This document shows positions 26,670 through 35,577 of a stretch of DNA of 64,000 bases, in pieces; position 1 is the stretch's first letter, and every line of letters starts with the position of its first letter. Location: NCBI RefSeq assembly GCF_003001815.1, contig NZ_PVMZ01000026.1, forward strand, positions 1-64,000. Direction: 5' to 3'. The notes under the pieces were generated by a model, which was not told the origin of the DNA, did no database searches, and saw only the letters and a program-made list of their open reading frames with translations. A program made the position numbers and the translations under genes. The stretch comes from Actinoplanes italicus. GTDB lineage: Bacteria; Actinomycetota; Actinomycetes; Mycobacteriales; Micromonosporaceae.

Positions 26670-26754
26670 CGCTGACCTCCAGCGGGGACGGCGGGTTGGG
26701 GCGCCTACCCTCGCCGGGCCGTTCCGGCCGCGACAAACCCCGGCCCGTCCGGGC

Positions 26755-26780
26755 TGTGGACAACGTGGATCGGTGGACAA
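26755..26780. promoter_or_regulatory. DnaA-box consensus and near-consensus in the ssd/STAS gap
   Basis: TGTGGACAA (26755-26763) is the reverse complement of TTGTCCACA, the DnaA box preferred in high-GC actinobacteria. GGTGGACAA at 26772-26780 differs in one base. They lie between the tad operon and the divergent STAS gene. Confidence 0.45.
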
Positions 26781-26872
26781 CCCGCCGTCCGCGGTGATGA
26801 TCTGCTACGCGCAGGCATGTCCTTCGCGCGGTTGGGTATGTTGGGGAATCTGTTCAAGCGCTGGAGTCAGAC

Positions 26873-27241
26873 ATGGAGAGTTCGATTCGTACGACGCTCG
26901 CGGAGGACGGCACCGTCACCGTGACGGTGACGGGCGAGGTCGATTTCTCGAACTCCGAAGAGGTCGCCAGGGGTATCCACGACGCGGTCACCGACTGGTC
27001 ACCGCCGGATGTCGAGGTCGACCTGCGTGATGCCACGTTCATCGACTCCACCGGGCTCGGTGCGCTGATCGAGGGTTACCGCTCGGCCACCGCGGCAGGC
27101 GTGGGTTTCCGGGTCGTCAATCCGAGTGACACGTTCCGCCGGGTGCTGACCGTGACCGGGCTCTCCGGCTTCTTCGGGCTGATCGATGCGGGCGAGACCC
27201 CCGCACGTGACGGCGAGCCGAGCCGGGCGACCGGAGCCTGA
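26873..27241 (+). CDS. STAS-domain anti-sigma antagonist
   Basis: 122 residues, a single STAS domain with FIDSTGLGALIEG (Ser59 is the expected phosphorylation site). Unlike the BldG-like gene at 17668 it has no adjacent kinase, so its partner must be elsewhere. Divergent from the tad operon, followed by a stacked terminator. A C-terminal tail of 15-20 residues is probably flexible. Confidence 0.85.
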   Translation: MESSIRTTLAEDGTVTVTVTGEVDFSNSEEVARGIHDAVTDWSPPDVEVDLRDATFIDSTGLGALIEGYRSATAAGVGFRVVNPSDTFRRVLTVTGLSGFFGLIDAGETPARDGEPSRATGA

Positions 27242-27251
27242 AAGGGAACGA

Positions 27252-27313
27252 CCCCCGTCGGGGGGCGACGGGGGCCGTCCTGGGATTCGGCTCCGGGGGG
27301 GTCGAGCCGAATC
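27252..27313. terminator. Two stacked G-rich hairpins after the STAS gene
   Basis: First: 9-bp arms 27252-27260 and 27266-27274 with a 5-G loop. Second: 10-bp arms 27284-27293 and 27304-27313. They begin ten bases after the STAS stop. The runs of G on the top strand could also form quadruplexes. Confidence 0.65.
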
Positions 27314-27561
27314 GCTCGGCGACCGCGGGGGGCGCGATCACCGAGGCTTGAGCCCGGGGTCGAGACCCGGGGGCGAGGTAACTGGGTGAAGCGGGAACAA
27401 CACACACCTCGTAACAAACACAAGTTTGCCTCAGGATCACGGTCCCCGTCGAGTACCGATTGTCACGTCGGTGGGCATCTTCTGCCCTCTGCCCGATTTC
27501 ACAGCGCGTCACCGACGGGTGCGTCGGCCGCGCGGGGCAACCGTTGCGAGCGTGTTCCGGC

Positions 27562-27567
27562 TACACT
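27562..27567 (+). promoter_or_regulatory. -10 box for a leaderless transcript
   Basis: TACACT eight bases before GTG 27576. It supports the short start of the HAD gene over the open frame from 27426. Confidence 0.45.
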
Positions 27568-27575
27568 TTCGGCCC

Positions 27576-28376
27576 GTGGGCCTGAGCGCCGCGTTTTTCG
27601 ACCTCGACAAGACCGTCATCGCCAAGTCCAGCGCGCTGGCCTTCGGACGGCCGTTCTATCGGGATGGGCTGATCAGCCGCCGTGACGTGGTGAAAACCGC
27701 CTATGCCCAGTTGATGTTCAGGCTCGGCGGCGGCACCGATGAGCAATCGATGGCCCGGACCCGGGACTACATGGCCGCCCTCTGCAAGGGCTGGCGTGTG
27801 GAGCAGGTTCAGCAGATCGTCTCCGAGACGCTCAACGATCTGATCAACCCGTATGTCTACGCCGAGGCGGCCGCGCTGATCGCCGAGCACCAGGCGGCGG
27901 GCCGGGATGTGGTGCTGGTCTCAGCCTCCGGTGACGAGATGGTCCGCCCGATCGGGGCACTGCTCGGCATCACCGACGTCATCGCGACGCGGATGGCCAT
28001 CGTCGACGGCCGTTACAGCGGTGCGGTGGAGTTCTACTCGGCCGGTCCGGCCAAGGTGACGGGTGTGCGCCGGCTCGCCGACGAGCGCGGTTACGACCTC
28101 AGCGAGTGCTACGCCTATTCGGACTCCAGCAGTGACCTTCCGCTGCTCGAGGCGGTGGGGCATCCGAGCGCGGTCAACCCGGACCGCACTCTGCGCCGGG
28201 TCGCCTCGCTGCGTTCCTGGCCGGTTCTCGAGTTCCGCCATCCGGTTCCGCTCGGCCGGCGACTCCGCGACCGCCCCGCGGTTCCGGTCGCCGCGGCGAT
28301 CAGTGTGGGCGTCGGCGTCGCCATCGGTTTCGCGCTCTACGGCCGCCATCGGCGCACCCGCGCTGCGGTCGCCTGA
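27576..28376 (+). CDS. HAD-IB family phosphatase with C-terminal membrane segment
   Basis: 266 residues from GTG 27576. HAD motif I FFDLDKTVI (Asp nucleophile and Asp acid/base), motif II VLVSAS, motif III YSDSSSDLPLLEAVG. Subclass IB members are phosphoserine phosphatase-like; the substrate here is open. A hydrophobic segment near residues 240-258 (VPVAAAISVGVGVAIGFALYG) could anchor the C-terminus. In Mycobacterium a similar gene (Rv3661) lies next to ssd, as I recall, so this is a conserved neighbour of the pilus operon. Confidence 0.85.
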   Translation: MGLSAAFFDLDKTVIAKSSALAFGRPFYRDGLISRRDVVKTAYAQLMFRLGGGTDEQSMARTRDYMAALCKGWRVEQVQQIVSETLNDLINPYVYAEAAALIAEHQAAGRDVVLVSASGDEMVRPIGALLGITDVIATRMAIVDGRYSGAVEFYSAGPAKVTGVRRLADERGYDLSECYAYSDSSSDLPLLEAVGHPSAVNPDRTLRRVASLRSWPVLEFRHPVPLGRRLRDRPAVPVAAAISVGVGVAIGFALYGRHRRTRAAVA

Positions 28377-28807
28377 GAACCTTCCCCATTTCGTACGGCT
28401 ACGTGAGTGACGTGGCATCGAAGCGACGTCGCTGCGGCGTCCCGGCCCTGACGCCGCTTCCGGGCGTATGCGTCCCTCGTCGCAAAGACTGGACGTGGTA
28501 CGCGCGTGCCCGTACATCGGAAGCGGTTGTTGTTTGGTCTGAGCTTTTCCCTTTCGGTCGCGTTTCCGCCGGAAATCTGGCGATCAAGCGAGCCGGGGCG
28601 TAGAAATGACTCGCGGGCCCGGAAACATCGGGCACCGTGCACGGCCACCGGGAACCCACGCGCGATCAGCCACGGCAGGCACGTTGCGACGGGACCTCCG
28701 CCCGAGAGGGCTATGGACCGTCGACAACGACCCAGGTGCACGCCTGATAACCCGGTACGGACGCGCACAGCCGGCGCCCCCGCGAGGGACGCCGGCTCTT
28801 CCACGTC
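28377..28807. other. Gene-free stretch after the HAD gene
   Basis: 431 bases with no ORF that looks coding on either strand. An 8-bp hairpin at 28434-28457 follows the HAD stop by about 58 bases and may be its terminator. A second hairpin, for the opposite gene, is listed separately. The middle (28510-28620) is relatively AT-rich. No tRNA or known ncRNA fold is seen. Confidence 0.6.
28769..28797. terminator. Terminator of the PH-domain gene
   Basis: 8-bp GC-rich arms, AGCCGGCG at 28769-28776 and CGCCGGCT at 28790-28797, with extra pairing within the loop. It lies 11 bases past the minus-strand stop at 28808. Confidence 0.6.
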
Positions 28808-29290
28808 TCAGGCCTTCTTCTCCCCCGCCGCCCGATGACGGTTGCGGATCTCCTGGTAGACGGCCCGGAACAGTTTGGGGCGGGCGTGGAAGTCGACGCC
28901 CTGCGCCCACAGCTCGGTCCCGACCGTGGCGCCGTCATTGCGTTCGATCACCACGGTCATGTCCCGTTGCAGCTCCCACCGCCCCAGCCGGTGGATGGTG
29001 TGGTGCAGGCGCACACCCGCGATGTCGCGCCAGCTCATGGTCCGGGACCTGACCAGGCCGCGTATCAGCACACCGTCGCGGCTGACGTAGACGCCGTGCT
29101 GGATGATCCGCCAGGCGCCGACCGCCCAGATCGCGGCGAGGCTGCCCGCGAGCGCGCGGACCCCGTGGCCGATCAGATCGAACTGGCGGATGGTGGCCCA
29201 GGCGAGGAACAGCAGCGCGGCCGCCTCCCAGGCGATCACGATCCAACGCCCGGTGCCGGGCGGATAGGGACGGACCCAGTACGAACCCAC
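28808..29290 (-). CDS. PH-domain membrane protein, unknown function
   Basis: 160 residues from GTG 29290. Two hydrophobic segments near residues 15-38 (WIVIAWEAAALLFLAWATI) and 48-65 (LAGSLAAIWAVGAW) are followed by a soluble domain (YVSRDGVLIRGLVRSRTMSW on) that resembles bacterial PH-like domains of small membrane proteins. A -10 box five bases before the GTG supports leaderless translation. It lies 20 bp downstream of the Fic-like gene, in the same direction. Confidence 0.7.
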   Translation of the reverse strand: MGSYWVRPYPPGTGRWIVIAWEAAALLFLAWATIRQFDLIGHGVRALAGSLAAIWAVGAWRIIQHGVYVSRDGVLIRGLVRSRTMSWRDIAGVRLHHTIHRLGRWELQRDMTVVIERNDGATVGTELWAQGVDFHARPKLFRAVYQEIRNRHRAAGEKKA

Positions 29291-29295
29291 GCAGC

Positions 29296-29301
29296 AAAGT
29301 A
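29296..29301 (-). promoter_or_regulatory. -10 box for the PH-domain gene
   Basis: On the minus strand TACTTT sits five bases before GTG 29290. This places a promoter between the Fic-like gene and this gene. Confidence 0.45.
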
Positions 29302-29310
29302 TGCCGGGGC

Positions 29311-30042
29311 TTAGACGGCTGCCAGTACTCCGTCGCCGATGACGGTGATTTCCTCGGCACCGGCCGTGATCGCCGCGGCGTAGTGACGCAGCCAGGACCG
29401 CACCCCGTCGGTGGTCCCGGTCGCGTAGGCGCCTGCCGACCCCACGTACTCCGGCTCTCTCGAACGGTGGCCGACCTCGACCGTGACCAGGCCGCGTGGG
29501 TCGAAACCGCGCCCGATGAGGGTGAGCCGGGCGGCGGCCCTGGCCACGACGCCGGACGGCCCGGCGAACGGCTGGAGTGTGAGCAGCTCGGCGTGCACGA
29601 TCGCGGCGAGCAGCATCGGCGGGGTGGTCTCGTTGCCGGCGACGAGCCGGGCGAGGGCGTCGATCCGCTCGGCGCCGCCGGTGAGCCGGCCGAGGTCGTG
29701 GTCGTGGACGACGCCGCGAGCCGCGAGCACGTGCAGTTTCGCCAGCACCTGCCGGGGCGCACGGGACCAGAGGTCGACCAGGCCGGGCAGCGACTCGGCG
29801 ACCCGGAGGGCGCCCTGCATGACCGGGTCGGTGACGGTGCCGCCGCGTACCTCCTCCAGCTCGTGGACGCTGCCTTCGAGAGCGGCGCTGGCGACGGCGG
29901 CGCGCAGGCTCGCCTCGGCCGCGACCTGACCACCGTGCCGGCGCAGGGCCCGGTGCCGGTGGGCGGCGTCGACGGCCTGCCGGGCGTCGGCGAAGGCGGG
30001 CGCGATGTCGGTGAGATCGAGCAGGGGTGCCAAGGGATCCAC
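29311..30042 (-). CDS. Fic-like protein with degenerate active site
   Basis: 243 residues from GTG 30042. Near residue 50 is a segment like the Fic inhibitory helix (AAVASAALEGS). The active-site region reads LQPFAGPSGVVARAAARL, whereas AMPylating Fic proteins have HPFxDGNGRxxR; here the His is Gln and the GNG/Arg parts are altered. The fold is plausible, AMP transfer is not. I recall proteins of this type annotated as 'oxidoreductase' beside acs in Streptomyces. Function unknown. Confidence 0.65.
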   Translation of the reverse strand: MDPLAPLLDLTDIAPAFADARQAVDAAHRHRALRRHGGQVAAEASLRAAVASAALEGSVHELEEVRGGTVTDPVMQGALRVAESLPGLVDLWSRAPRQVLAKLHVLAARGVVHDHDLGRLTGGAERIDALARLVAGNETTPPMLLAAIVHAELLTLQPFAGPSGVVARAAARLTLIGRGFDPRGLVTVEVGHRSREPEYVGSAGAYATGTTDGVRSWLRHYAAAITAGAEEITVIGDGVLAAV

Positions 30043-30048
30043 ATGACC

Positions 30049-30054
30049 ACGGTA
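30049..30054 (-). promoter_or_regulatory. -10 box for the Fic-like gene
   Basis: TACCGT on the minus strand, six bases before GTG 30042, which is why that start is preferred to the open frame from 30099. Confidence 0.5.
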
Positions 30055-30265
30055 GTGAACGCCGCCGGCGGTAAAACAGCGGAAACAAGGGCTGCACAAA
30101 TGAGCTTGGAACTGGCAAGATTCGCGCAGTAGTGAGCATCAATGCACCAGTCGGCGCGCGCACGGCACCATCGGGCGCGAGCTGAGACGCAAACCTTCGT
30201 CGGGTCCTCCGGCGCAACTAGTGTGCAGTTGAAGAGATCCCGGTCACGGCAGAGGAGCCGCCCTC

Positions 30266-32227
30266 ATGAGCGAGACATTGGAGAACCTGTCGTCGGAGAC
30301 GCGGCAGTTCCCGCCGCCCGCCGACCTCGCGGCGAACGCGAACGTCAAGGCGGACGCCTACGAGGAGGCGGCCGCCGACCGGCTGGCCTTCTGGGCGAAG
30401 CAGGCCGAGCGGCTGGCCTGGGCCAAGCCGTGGGACCAGATCCTGGACTGGTCGAACCCGCCGTTCGCGAAGTGGTTCGTCGGCGGCGAGCTGAACATCG
30501 CCTACAACTGCGTGGACCGTCATGTCGAGGCCGGCAACGGCGACAAGGTGGCCATCCACTGGGAGGGCGAGCCGGGCGACACCCGCACGGTCACCTACTC
30601 GGACCTGCTGAAGCTGGTCAGCCAGGCCGCCAACACGCTCACCGACCTCGGCGTGACCGCCGGCGACCGCGTGATGATCTACATGCCGATGATCCCCGAG
30701 GCCGCGGTGGCGATGCTCGCGTGCGCCCGGATCGGCGCCACGCACAGCGTCGTGTTCGGCGGCTTCTCGGTGGACGCTCTGGCCACCCGGATCGACGACG
30801 CCGACGCCAAGGTGGTGATCACCGCGGACGGTGGCTACCGCCGGGGCAAGCCGTCGGCGCTCAAGCCGACCGTCGACGAGGCGGTGGCGCGGACCGGACG
30901 CATCGAGCATGTGCTGGTTGTCCGGCGTACCGGCCAGGAGGTCGAGTGGACCGACAAGGACAAGTGGTGGCACGAGACCGTCGAGCAGGCCAGCCCCACT
31001 CACGAGGCTCAGGCGTTCGACTCGGAGCACCCGCTCTTCATCCTCTACACCTCGGGCACGACCGGTAAGCCGAAGGGCATCCTGCACACCACCGGTGGCT
31101 ACCTGACCCAGACGTCGTACACACATCACGCCGTGTTCGACCTCAAGGCCGACACCGACGTCTACTGGTGCACGGCCGACATCGGCTGGGTGACCGGGCA
31201 CTCGTACATCGTTTACGGCCCACTCTCCAACGGCGCGACCCAGGTGATGTACGAGGGCACGCCGGACACCCCGGACCGCGGCCGGTTCTGGCAGATCGTC
31301 GACAAGTACAAGGTGTCGATCCTCTACACCGCACCGACGCTGATCCGCACCATGATGAAGTGGGGCGACGACATCCCCGCCAAGTACGACCTGTCGTCGC
31401 TGCGGGTCCTCGGCAGCGTGGGTGAGCCGATCAACCCGGAGGCGTGGATCTGGTATCGGGAGCACGTCGGCCGCGAGCGCACCCCGATCGTGGACACGTG
31501 GTGGCAGACCGAGACCGGCGCGATCATGATCTCGCCGCTGCCCGGCGTGACCGCTGCGAAGCCCGGCTCGGCGATGACCGCGCTCCCCGGCATCGGTGCC
31601 GACGTGATCGACGACCAGGCGCAGTCGGTGCCGAACGGCGGCGGCGGCTTCCTGGTGCTGACCGAGCCGTGGCCGTCGATGCTGCGCACCATCTGGGGTG
31701 ACGACCAGCGCTTCATCGACACGTACTGGTCGCGGTTCGACGGGTACTACTTCGCCGGCGACGGCGCGAAGAAGGACGCGGACGGCGCGCTCTGGCTGCT
31801 CGGCCGGGTCGACGACGTCATGCTGGTCTCCGGCCATAACATCTCGACCACCGAGGTGGAGTCGGCGCTCGTCTCGCATCCGTCGGTGGCCGAGGCCGCG
31901 GTGGTCGGCGCGACCGACCCGACGACCGGGCAGGCGATCGTCGCGTTCACCATTCCGCGGGGCAATGTGGACACCGCGGGCGATGCGGGCGAAGCGCTCA
32001 TCAAGGATCTGCGCAACCACGTGGCCAAGACGCTCGGTCCGATCGCCAAGCCGCGTCAGATCATGCTGGTCGCCGAACTGCCGAAGACCCGGTCCGGGAA
32101 GATCATGCGGCGACTGCTGCGTGACGTGGCGGAGAACCGGTCACTCGGTGACGTCACGACCCTTCAGGACTCAACGGTCATGGACCTCATCTCCTCCGGA
32201 CTGAAGACGGCCAAGCCCGAAGACTGA
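30266..32227 (+). CDS. acs: Acetyl-CoA synthetase
   Basis: 653 residues, the usual length. It activates acetate with ATP and CoA to acetyl-CoA. The P-loop YTSGTTGKPKG is at 261-271, WWQTETG marks the acyl-adenylate site, GRVDDVMLVSGHNIST the hinge, and Lys612 in TRSGKIMRR is the residue controlled by acetylation in the family. GAGGAG precedes ATG 30266. It is monocistronic with a strong terminator at 32239. Acetate use would link to the respiratory chain encoded at the right end of the window. Confidence 0.95.
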   Translation: MSETLENLSSETRQFPPPADLAANANVKADAYEEAAADRLAFWAKQAERLAWAKPWDQILDWSNPPFAKWFVGGELNIAYNCVDRHVEAGNGDKVAIHWEGEPGDTRTVTYSDLLKLVSQAANTLTDLGVTAGDRVMIYMPMIPEAAVAMLACARIGATHSVVFGGFSVDALATRIDDADAKVVITADGGYRRGKPSALKPTVDEAVARTGRIEHVLVVRRTGQEVEWTDKDKWWHETVEQASPTHEAQAFDSEHPLFILYTSGTTGKPKGILHTTGGYLTQTSYTHHAVFDLKADTDVYWCTADIGWVTGHSYIVYGPLSNGATQVMYEGTPDTPDRGRFWQIVDKYKVSILYTAPTLIRTMMKWGDDIPAKYDLSSLRVLGSVGEPINPEAWIWYREHVGRERTPIVDTWWQTETGAIMISPLPGVTAAKPGSAMTALPGIGADVIDDQAQSVPNGGGGFLVLTEPWPSMLRTIWGDDQRFIDTYWSRFDGYYFAGDGAKKDADGALWLLGRVDDVMLVSGHNISTTEVESALVSHPSVAEAAVVGATDPTTGQAIVAFTIPRGNVDTAGDAGEALIKDLRNHVAKTLGPIAKPRQIMLVAELPKTRSGKIMRRLLRDVAENRSLGDVTTLQDSTVMDLISSGLKTAKPED

Positions 32228-32238
32228 CAAAGATTAAT

Positions 32239-32272
32239 AAAGGCTGGTGACACAATTGTGTCACCAGCCTTT
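32239..32272 (+). terminator. Rho-independent terminator of acs
   Basis: A perfect 34-bp palindrome (17-bp arms) that folds around AATT and is followed by TTTTGTCTT. It is the only terminator in the window with a clear U tract. Confidence 0.9.
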
Positions 32273-32459
32273 TGTCTTATTTGCCGGTCTCCGTGTTATG
32301 ACCGGACCATATCGAATAACCGTTGGCCATCAATATGCTTGGCGATCCCCGAACATCGTTTGGTTTGCATACGTTCACCTGAGTCCCGAACGACGGGACC
32401 GTTTCACGCCGGACGCCCGTACCCCAGTGATCCGGCTGGCGAAAGCGGAGGTAAACGTA

Positions 32460-34874
32460 GTGCGCAAGGTGGTCGCAGGACTACTCGGCGCCGTGGTCGT
32501 GACGAGTGTCGGGGCGATGGCTCCTACGTTCGCCGTGGCGGCGCCACCCTCGGACCCAGCCCCGGCGGCGCCGGCCAGCGAGTCCGCTCTGGTCGACGAC
32601 CATGACCTGCCCAACCCTCTCGAGGAGAAGCGCCGCGCACTGCGCGAGCAGGCAGTCTCCGAGGTGGTCAGCGGTAAGGCCAAGGTCGAGACCGTGAACG
32701 GCAGCAAGGTCGTCAAACTGGGCAAGACCTACGGCAACGGCGGCTTCGGTCACCCGGGCAAGAACCAGTACGTCGAGCTCGCGCGCGAGAAGACCGACAA
32801 GATCTTCGTCATCCTGACCGAGTTCGGCAACGAGCGGCACCCGTCGTTCCCGGACCAGGACACGACGCCGCAGTTCGCCGGTCCCTCTACCTTCGAGGGC
32901 CCGCTGCACAACGCGATCCCGGAGCCGGACCGGTCGGTGGACAACTCCACCATCTGGCAGGCGGACTACTCGCCCGCCTACTTCAAGAAGCTGTACTTCG
33001 GCACCGGCAAGAACGTCGAGTCGGTCAAGACCTACTTCGAGGAGCAGTCGTCCGGCCGTTACAGCGTCGACGGCCAGGTCTCCGACTGGGTCAAGGTCAA
33101 GTACAACGAGGCACGGTACGGCCGGTCGAGCGACAACCCGACCGACGCCAACGGTGACGACCCCGCCGTCTGCGCGAGCAGCAACTGCACCAACGTGTGG
33201 GAGCTGGTCAAGGACGGCGTGAACCAGTGGTACGCGGACCAGCTTGCGTCCGGCAAGACCGAGGCCCAGGTCAACGCCGCGCTCAAGGAGTACGACGTCT
33301 ACGACCGTTACGACTTCGACGGTGACGGCAACTTCAACGAGTCCGACGGCTACCTGGACCACTTCCAGATCGTCCACTCCGGCGGCGACCAGGCCGACGG
33401 CGACCCGTACCAGGGTGAGGACGCCATCTGGAGCCACCGCTGGTACGCGTTCGTCAACAGCGCCGGCGCGACCGGCCCGGCGAACAACAAGCTCGGTGGC
33501 GCCAAGGTCGGCAGCAGTGACCTGTGGGTCGGTGACTACACCGTCCAGCCCGAGAACGGCGGCCTGAGCGTCTTCGTTCACGAGTACGCCCACGACCTCG
33601 GTCTCCCGGACGACTACGACACCAGTGGTCTGGGCGACAACAACAGCGAGTACTGGACCCTCATGGCGCAGAGCCGTCTCAGCGCCAAGAACGACCAGGG
33701 CATCGGCACGCGTCCGGGCGACCTCGGCGCGTGGAACAAGCTTCAGCTCGGGTGGCTGAACTACGAGACCGTCAAGGCCGGCCAGAAGAAGGTCGTCAAC
33801 CTCGGTCCGCAGGAGTACAACACCAAGAAGAAGCAGGCCCTCGTGGTCAACCTGCCGGACAAGCAGGTCACCTCGGATCTGGGTGCTCCGTTCGCCGGGA
33901 CCAAGCAGTTCTTCTCCGGCAACGCCGACGACCTGAACGTCTCGCTCTCCAAGGCGATCGACCTCACCGGCAAGACGACCGCGGCCGTCTCGCTCAAGGG
34001 CCGCTACGGCATCGAGATCGACTACGACTACCTGTACGCCGAGGCCTCCACCGACGGTGGCGCCAACTGGACGAAGCTCGACGGCACCGCCGCCGGCGCT
34101 CCGTTCATCAAGGACGGCGCGGGCAACCCGGCGATCAGCGGCTCCACCGCCGGCGCCTGGGTCGACATCAACGTGCCGCTGAACGCGTACGCGGGTCAGA
34201 AGATCGACTTCCGCCTGCACTACGTCACCGACGGTGGCGTGTCCGAGGGTGGTGTCTTCGCCGACGAGCTGACCGTCACCGCTGACGGCGCGGTCGTCTC
34301 CACCGAGGGCGCCGAGGGCACCTCGACCTGGACCCTCGGCGGGTTCACGATCGTGGGCGCCACCAGCACCGCGAACTTCCCGAACTACTACATCGCCGGT
34401 TACCGCAGCTACACCGGGTACGACAAGTACCTGGCGACCGGCCCGTACAACTTCGGGTTCATGAACACCAAGCCGGACTGGGTGGAGCACTACAACTACC
34501 AGACCGGTCTGCTGATCTCCTACTGGGACACCTCGCAGGTGGACAACAACACCAACGAGCACCCCGGTGAGGGCCGCAACCTGTACGTCGACGCCCACCC
34601 GAAGCCGCTCCTGAACCCGACCGGGGTTCCGTGGCGCTCGCGGGTCCAGGTGTACGACGCCCCGTTCAGCTTCTACCCGACCGACGGAATGACGCTGCAC
34701 CTCAACGGTGCGAAGTCGGTCATCAAGCCGCAGCTGGGCAACCCGGTCTTCAACGACAAGGGCAAGTACTTCTACGAGGAGCTGCCGAACCACGGCGTCA
34801 AGCTCCCCGCGGTCGGCGTCAAGATCGCGGTGCTGAGCCAGGTGGGCACCTCGATGAACGTGGCCGTGTACTGA
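32460..34874 (+). CDS. Secreted M6-family metalloprotease (immune inhibitor A-like)
   Basis: 804 residues from GTG 32460, preceded by GGAGGT. A Sec signal ends near residue 28 (AVAA). A propeptide region runs to about 105. The zinc site is HEYAHDLGLPDD: His374, Glu375, His378, with Asp384 as the expected third ligand. An acidic DFDGDGNFNESDG loop at 285-297 may bind calcium. The C-terminal 350 residues are beta-rich (MAM/jelly-roll type). It degrades extracellular protein. Codon and base use match its neighbours. Confidence 0.9.
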   Translation: MRKVVAGLLGAVVVTSVGAMAPTFAVAAPPSDPAPAAPASESALVDDHDLPNPLEEKRRALREQAVSEVVSGKAKVETVNGSKVVKLGKTYGNGGFGHPGKNQYVELAREKTDKIFVILTEFGNERHPSFPDQDTTPQFAGPSTFEGPLHNAIPEPDRSVDNSTIWQADYSPAYFKKLYFGTGKNVESVKTYFEEQSSGRYSVDGQVSDWVKVKYNEARYGRSSDNPTDANGDDPAVCASSNCTNVWELVKDGVNQWYADQLASGKTEAQVNAALKEYDVYDRYDFDGDGNFNESDGYLDHFQIVHSGGDQADGDPYQGEDAIWSHRWYAFVNSAGATGPANNKLGGAKVGSSDLWVGDYTVQPENGGLSVFVHEYAHDLGLPDDYDTSGLGDNNSEYWTLMAQSRLSAKNDQGIGTRPGDLGAWNKLQLGWLNYETVKAGQKKVVNLGPQEYNTKKKQALVVNLPDKQVTSDLGAPFAGTKQFFSGNADDLNVSLSKAIDLTGKTTAAVSLKGRYGIEIDYDYLYAEASTDGGANWTKLDGTAAGAPFIKDGAGNPAISGSTAGAWVDINVPLNAYAGQKIDFRLHYVTDGGVSEGGVFADELTVTADGAVVSTEGAEGTSTWTLGGFTIVGATSTANFPNYYIAGYRSYTGYDKYLATGPYNFGFMNTKPDWVEHYNYQTGLLISYWDTSQVDNNTNEHPGEGRNLYVDAHPKPLLNPTGVPWRSRVQVYDAPFSFYPTDGMTLHLNGAKSVIKPQLGNPVFNDKGKYFYEELPNHGVKLPAVGVKIAVLSQVGTSMNVAVY

Positions 34875-34892
34875 TCCACGCACGACACCAGG

Positions 34893-34920
34893 ACGGCGCC
34901 CGGGGCAACCCGGGCGCCGT
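34893..34920. terminator. Terminator of the M6 protease gene
   Basis: Perfect 12-bp GC-rich arms 34893-34904 and 34909-34920 with a GCAA loop, 18 bases past the stop. Confidence 0.8.
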
Positions 34921-34921
34921 T

Positions 34922-34985
34922 CGCGTGTACGGAGTCTCGCTTGTACGGAACCTCGCGTGTACGGAACCTCGCGAGCACGGAACCG
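34922..34985. repeat. Four tandem 16-bp units after the protease terminator
   Basis: Units begin at 34922, 34938, 34954 and 34970, each about CGCGTGTACGGAACCT with 1-6 changes. They directly follow the protease terminator. Confidence 0.75.
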
Positions 34986-35040
34986 AACCGTCCAGCGATT
35001 CGTCCTATCTTCGACGCCTTACGCGGGAAGGATGGGCTTC

Positions 35041-35511
35041 ATGCGCACTCGAACAACATTCCGGATCGGCCTGGCCGTGGTGGCCGGGACGGTGATCGCC
35101 GGTTGTGCGAACGGAGTGGAGTCACCCGCCTCGTCGCCCTCATCGGCTTCTCCCCCGCCCTCGATCACCACTTCGTCGTCCCCCTCACCGGAACGAACCA
35201 CCGAGAGCAGCCCGGTGACACCGTCGGAGCGGCCGCTGCCGACCATCACACTGACCGACAAGCCGCCCAAGGAGCCCACCGACAAGCAGCCGTCCACCGG
35301 CTGGGTGGCCGGCATGGTCACTCGCGGGGGTACCGGTCCGTGCTACGGATTGATCGCCGACGACGGCAACAGGTACGCCCTCTACTCCACCGCCGGTATC
35401 GACCTGAAGCAGGGCGACCGGGTTAAGGTGCAGGTGGAGGCCACGCCGCTGCGGATCTACTGCGGCCCCGGCGACCTCATGGCGATGACCGATGCCGAGA
35501 CCATCAAATGA
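35041..35511 (+). CDS. Predicted lipoprotein
   Basis: 156 residues. A lipobox VIAGC at about residue 23 follows a short signal (RIGLAVVAGT), so the protein should be anchored outside the membrane. A Ser/Pro/Thr-rich linker (about 28-75) precedes a small beta domain (about 82-156: GPCYGLIADDGNRYALYS, RVKVQVEA) with two Cys. ATG 35041 is preferred to 35032 because GGGAAGG is too close to the latter. No family recognised; the C-terminal part looks like a small ligand-binding or OB-like domain. Confidence 0.75.
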   Translation: MRTRTTFRIGLAVVAGTVIAGCANGVESPASSPSSASPPPSITTSSSPSPERTTESSPVTPSERPLPTITLTDKPPKEPTDKQPSTGWVAGMVTRGGTGPCYGLIADDGNRYALYSTAGIDLKQGDRVKVQVEATPLRIYCGPGDLMAMTDAETIK

Positions 35512-35565
35512 TCACGGTGCGGCTCCATTTCGCCACTGCCCGGCTTCATGTGTGACAGCGCGGCC

Positions 35566-35571
35566 TAGGCT
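35566..35571 (+). promoter_or_regulatory. -10 box for the hydrolase gene
   Basis: TAGGCT six bases before ATG 35578, typical for leaderless genes in this window. Confidence 0.45.
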
Positions 35572-35577
35572 GACGAC

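Noticed and set aside
24421..26763. 780-codon tadA frame
   Set aside because: Everything upstream of GTG 25590 is the opposite-frame shadow of ssd.
26836..26846. SigB-type GGGTAT -10 before the STAS gene
   Set aside because: The matching GTTT-like -35 at 14-16 bases is absent.
28377..28807. tRNA or other RNA gene
   Set aside because: Checked by eye for cloverleaf and CCA-like ends; none fits.
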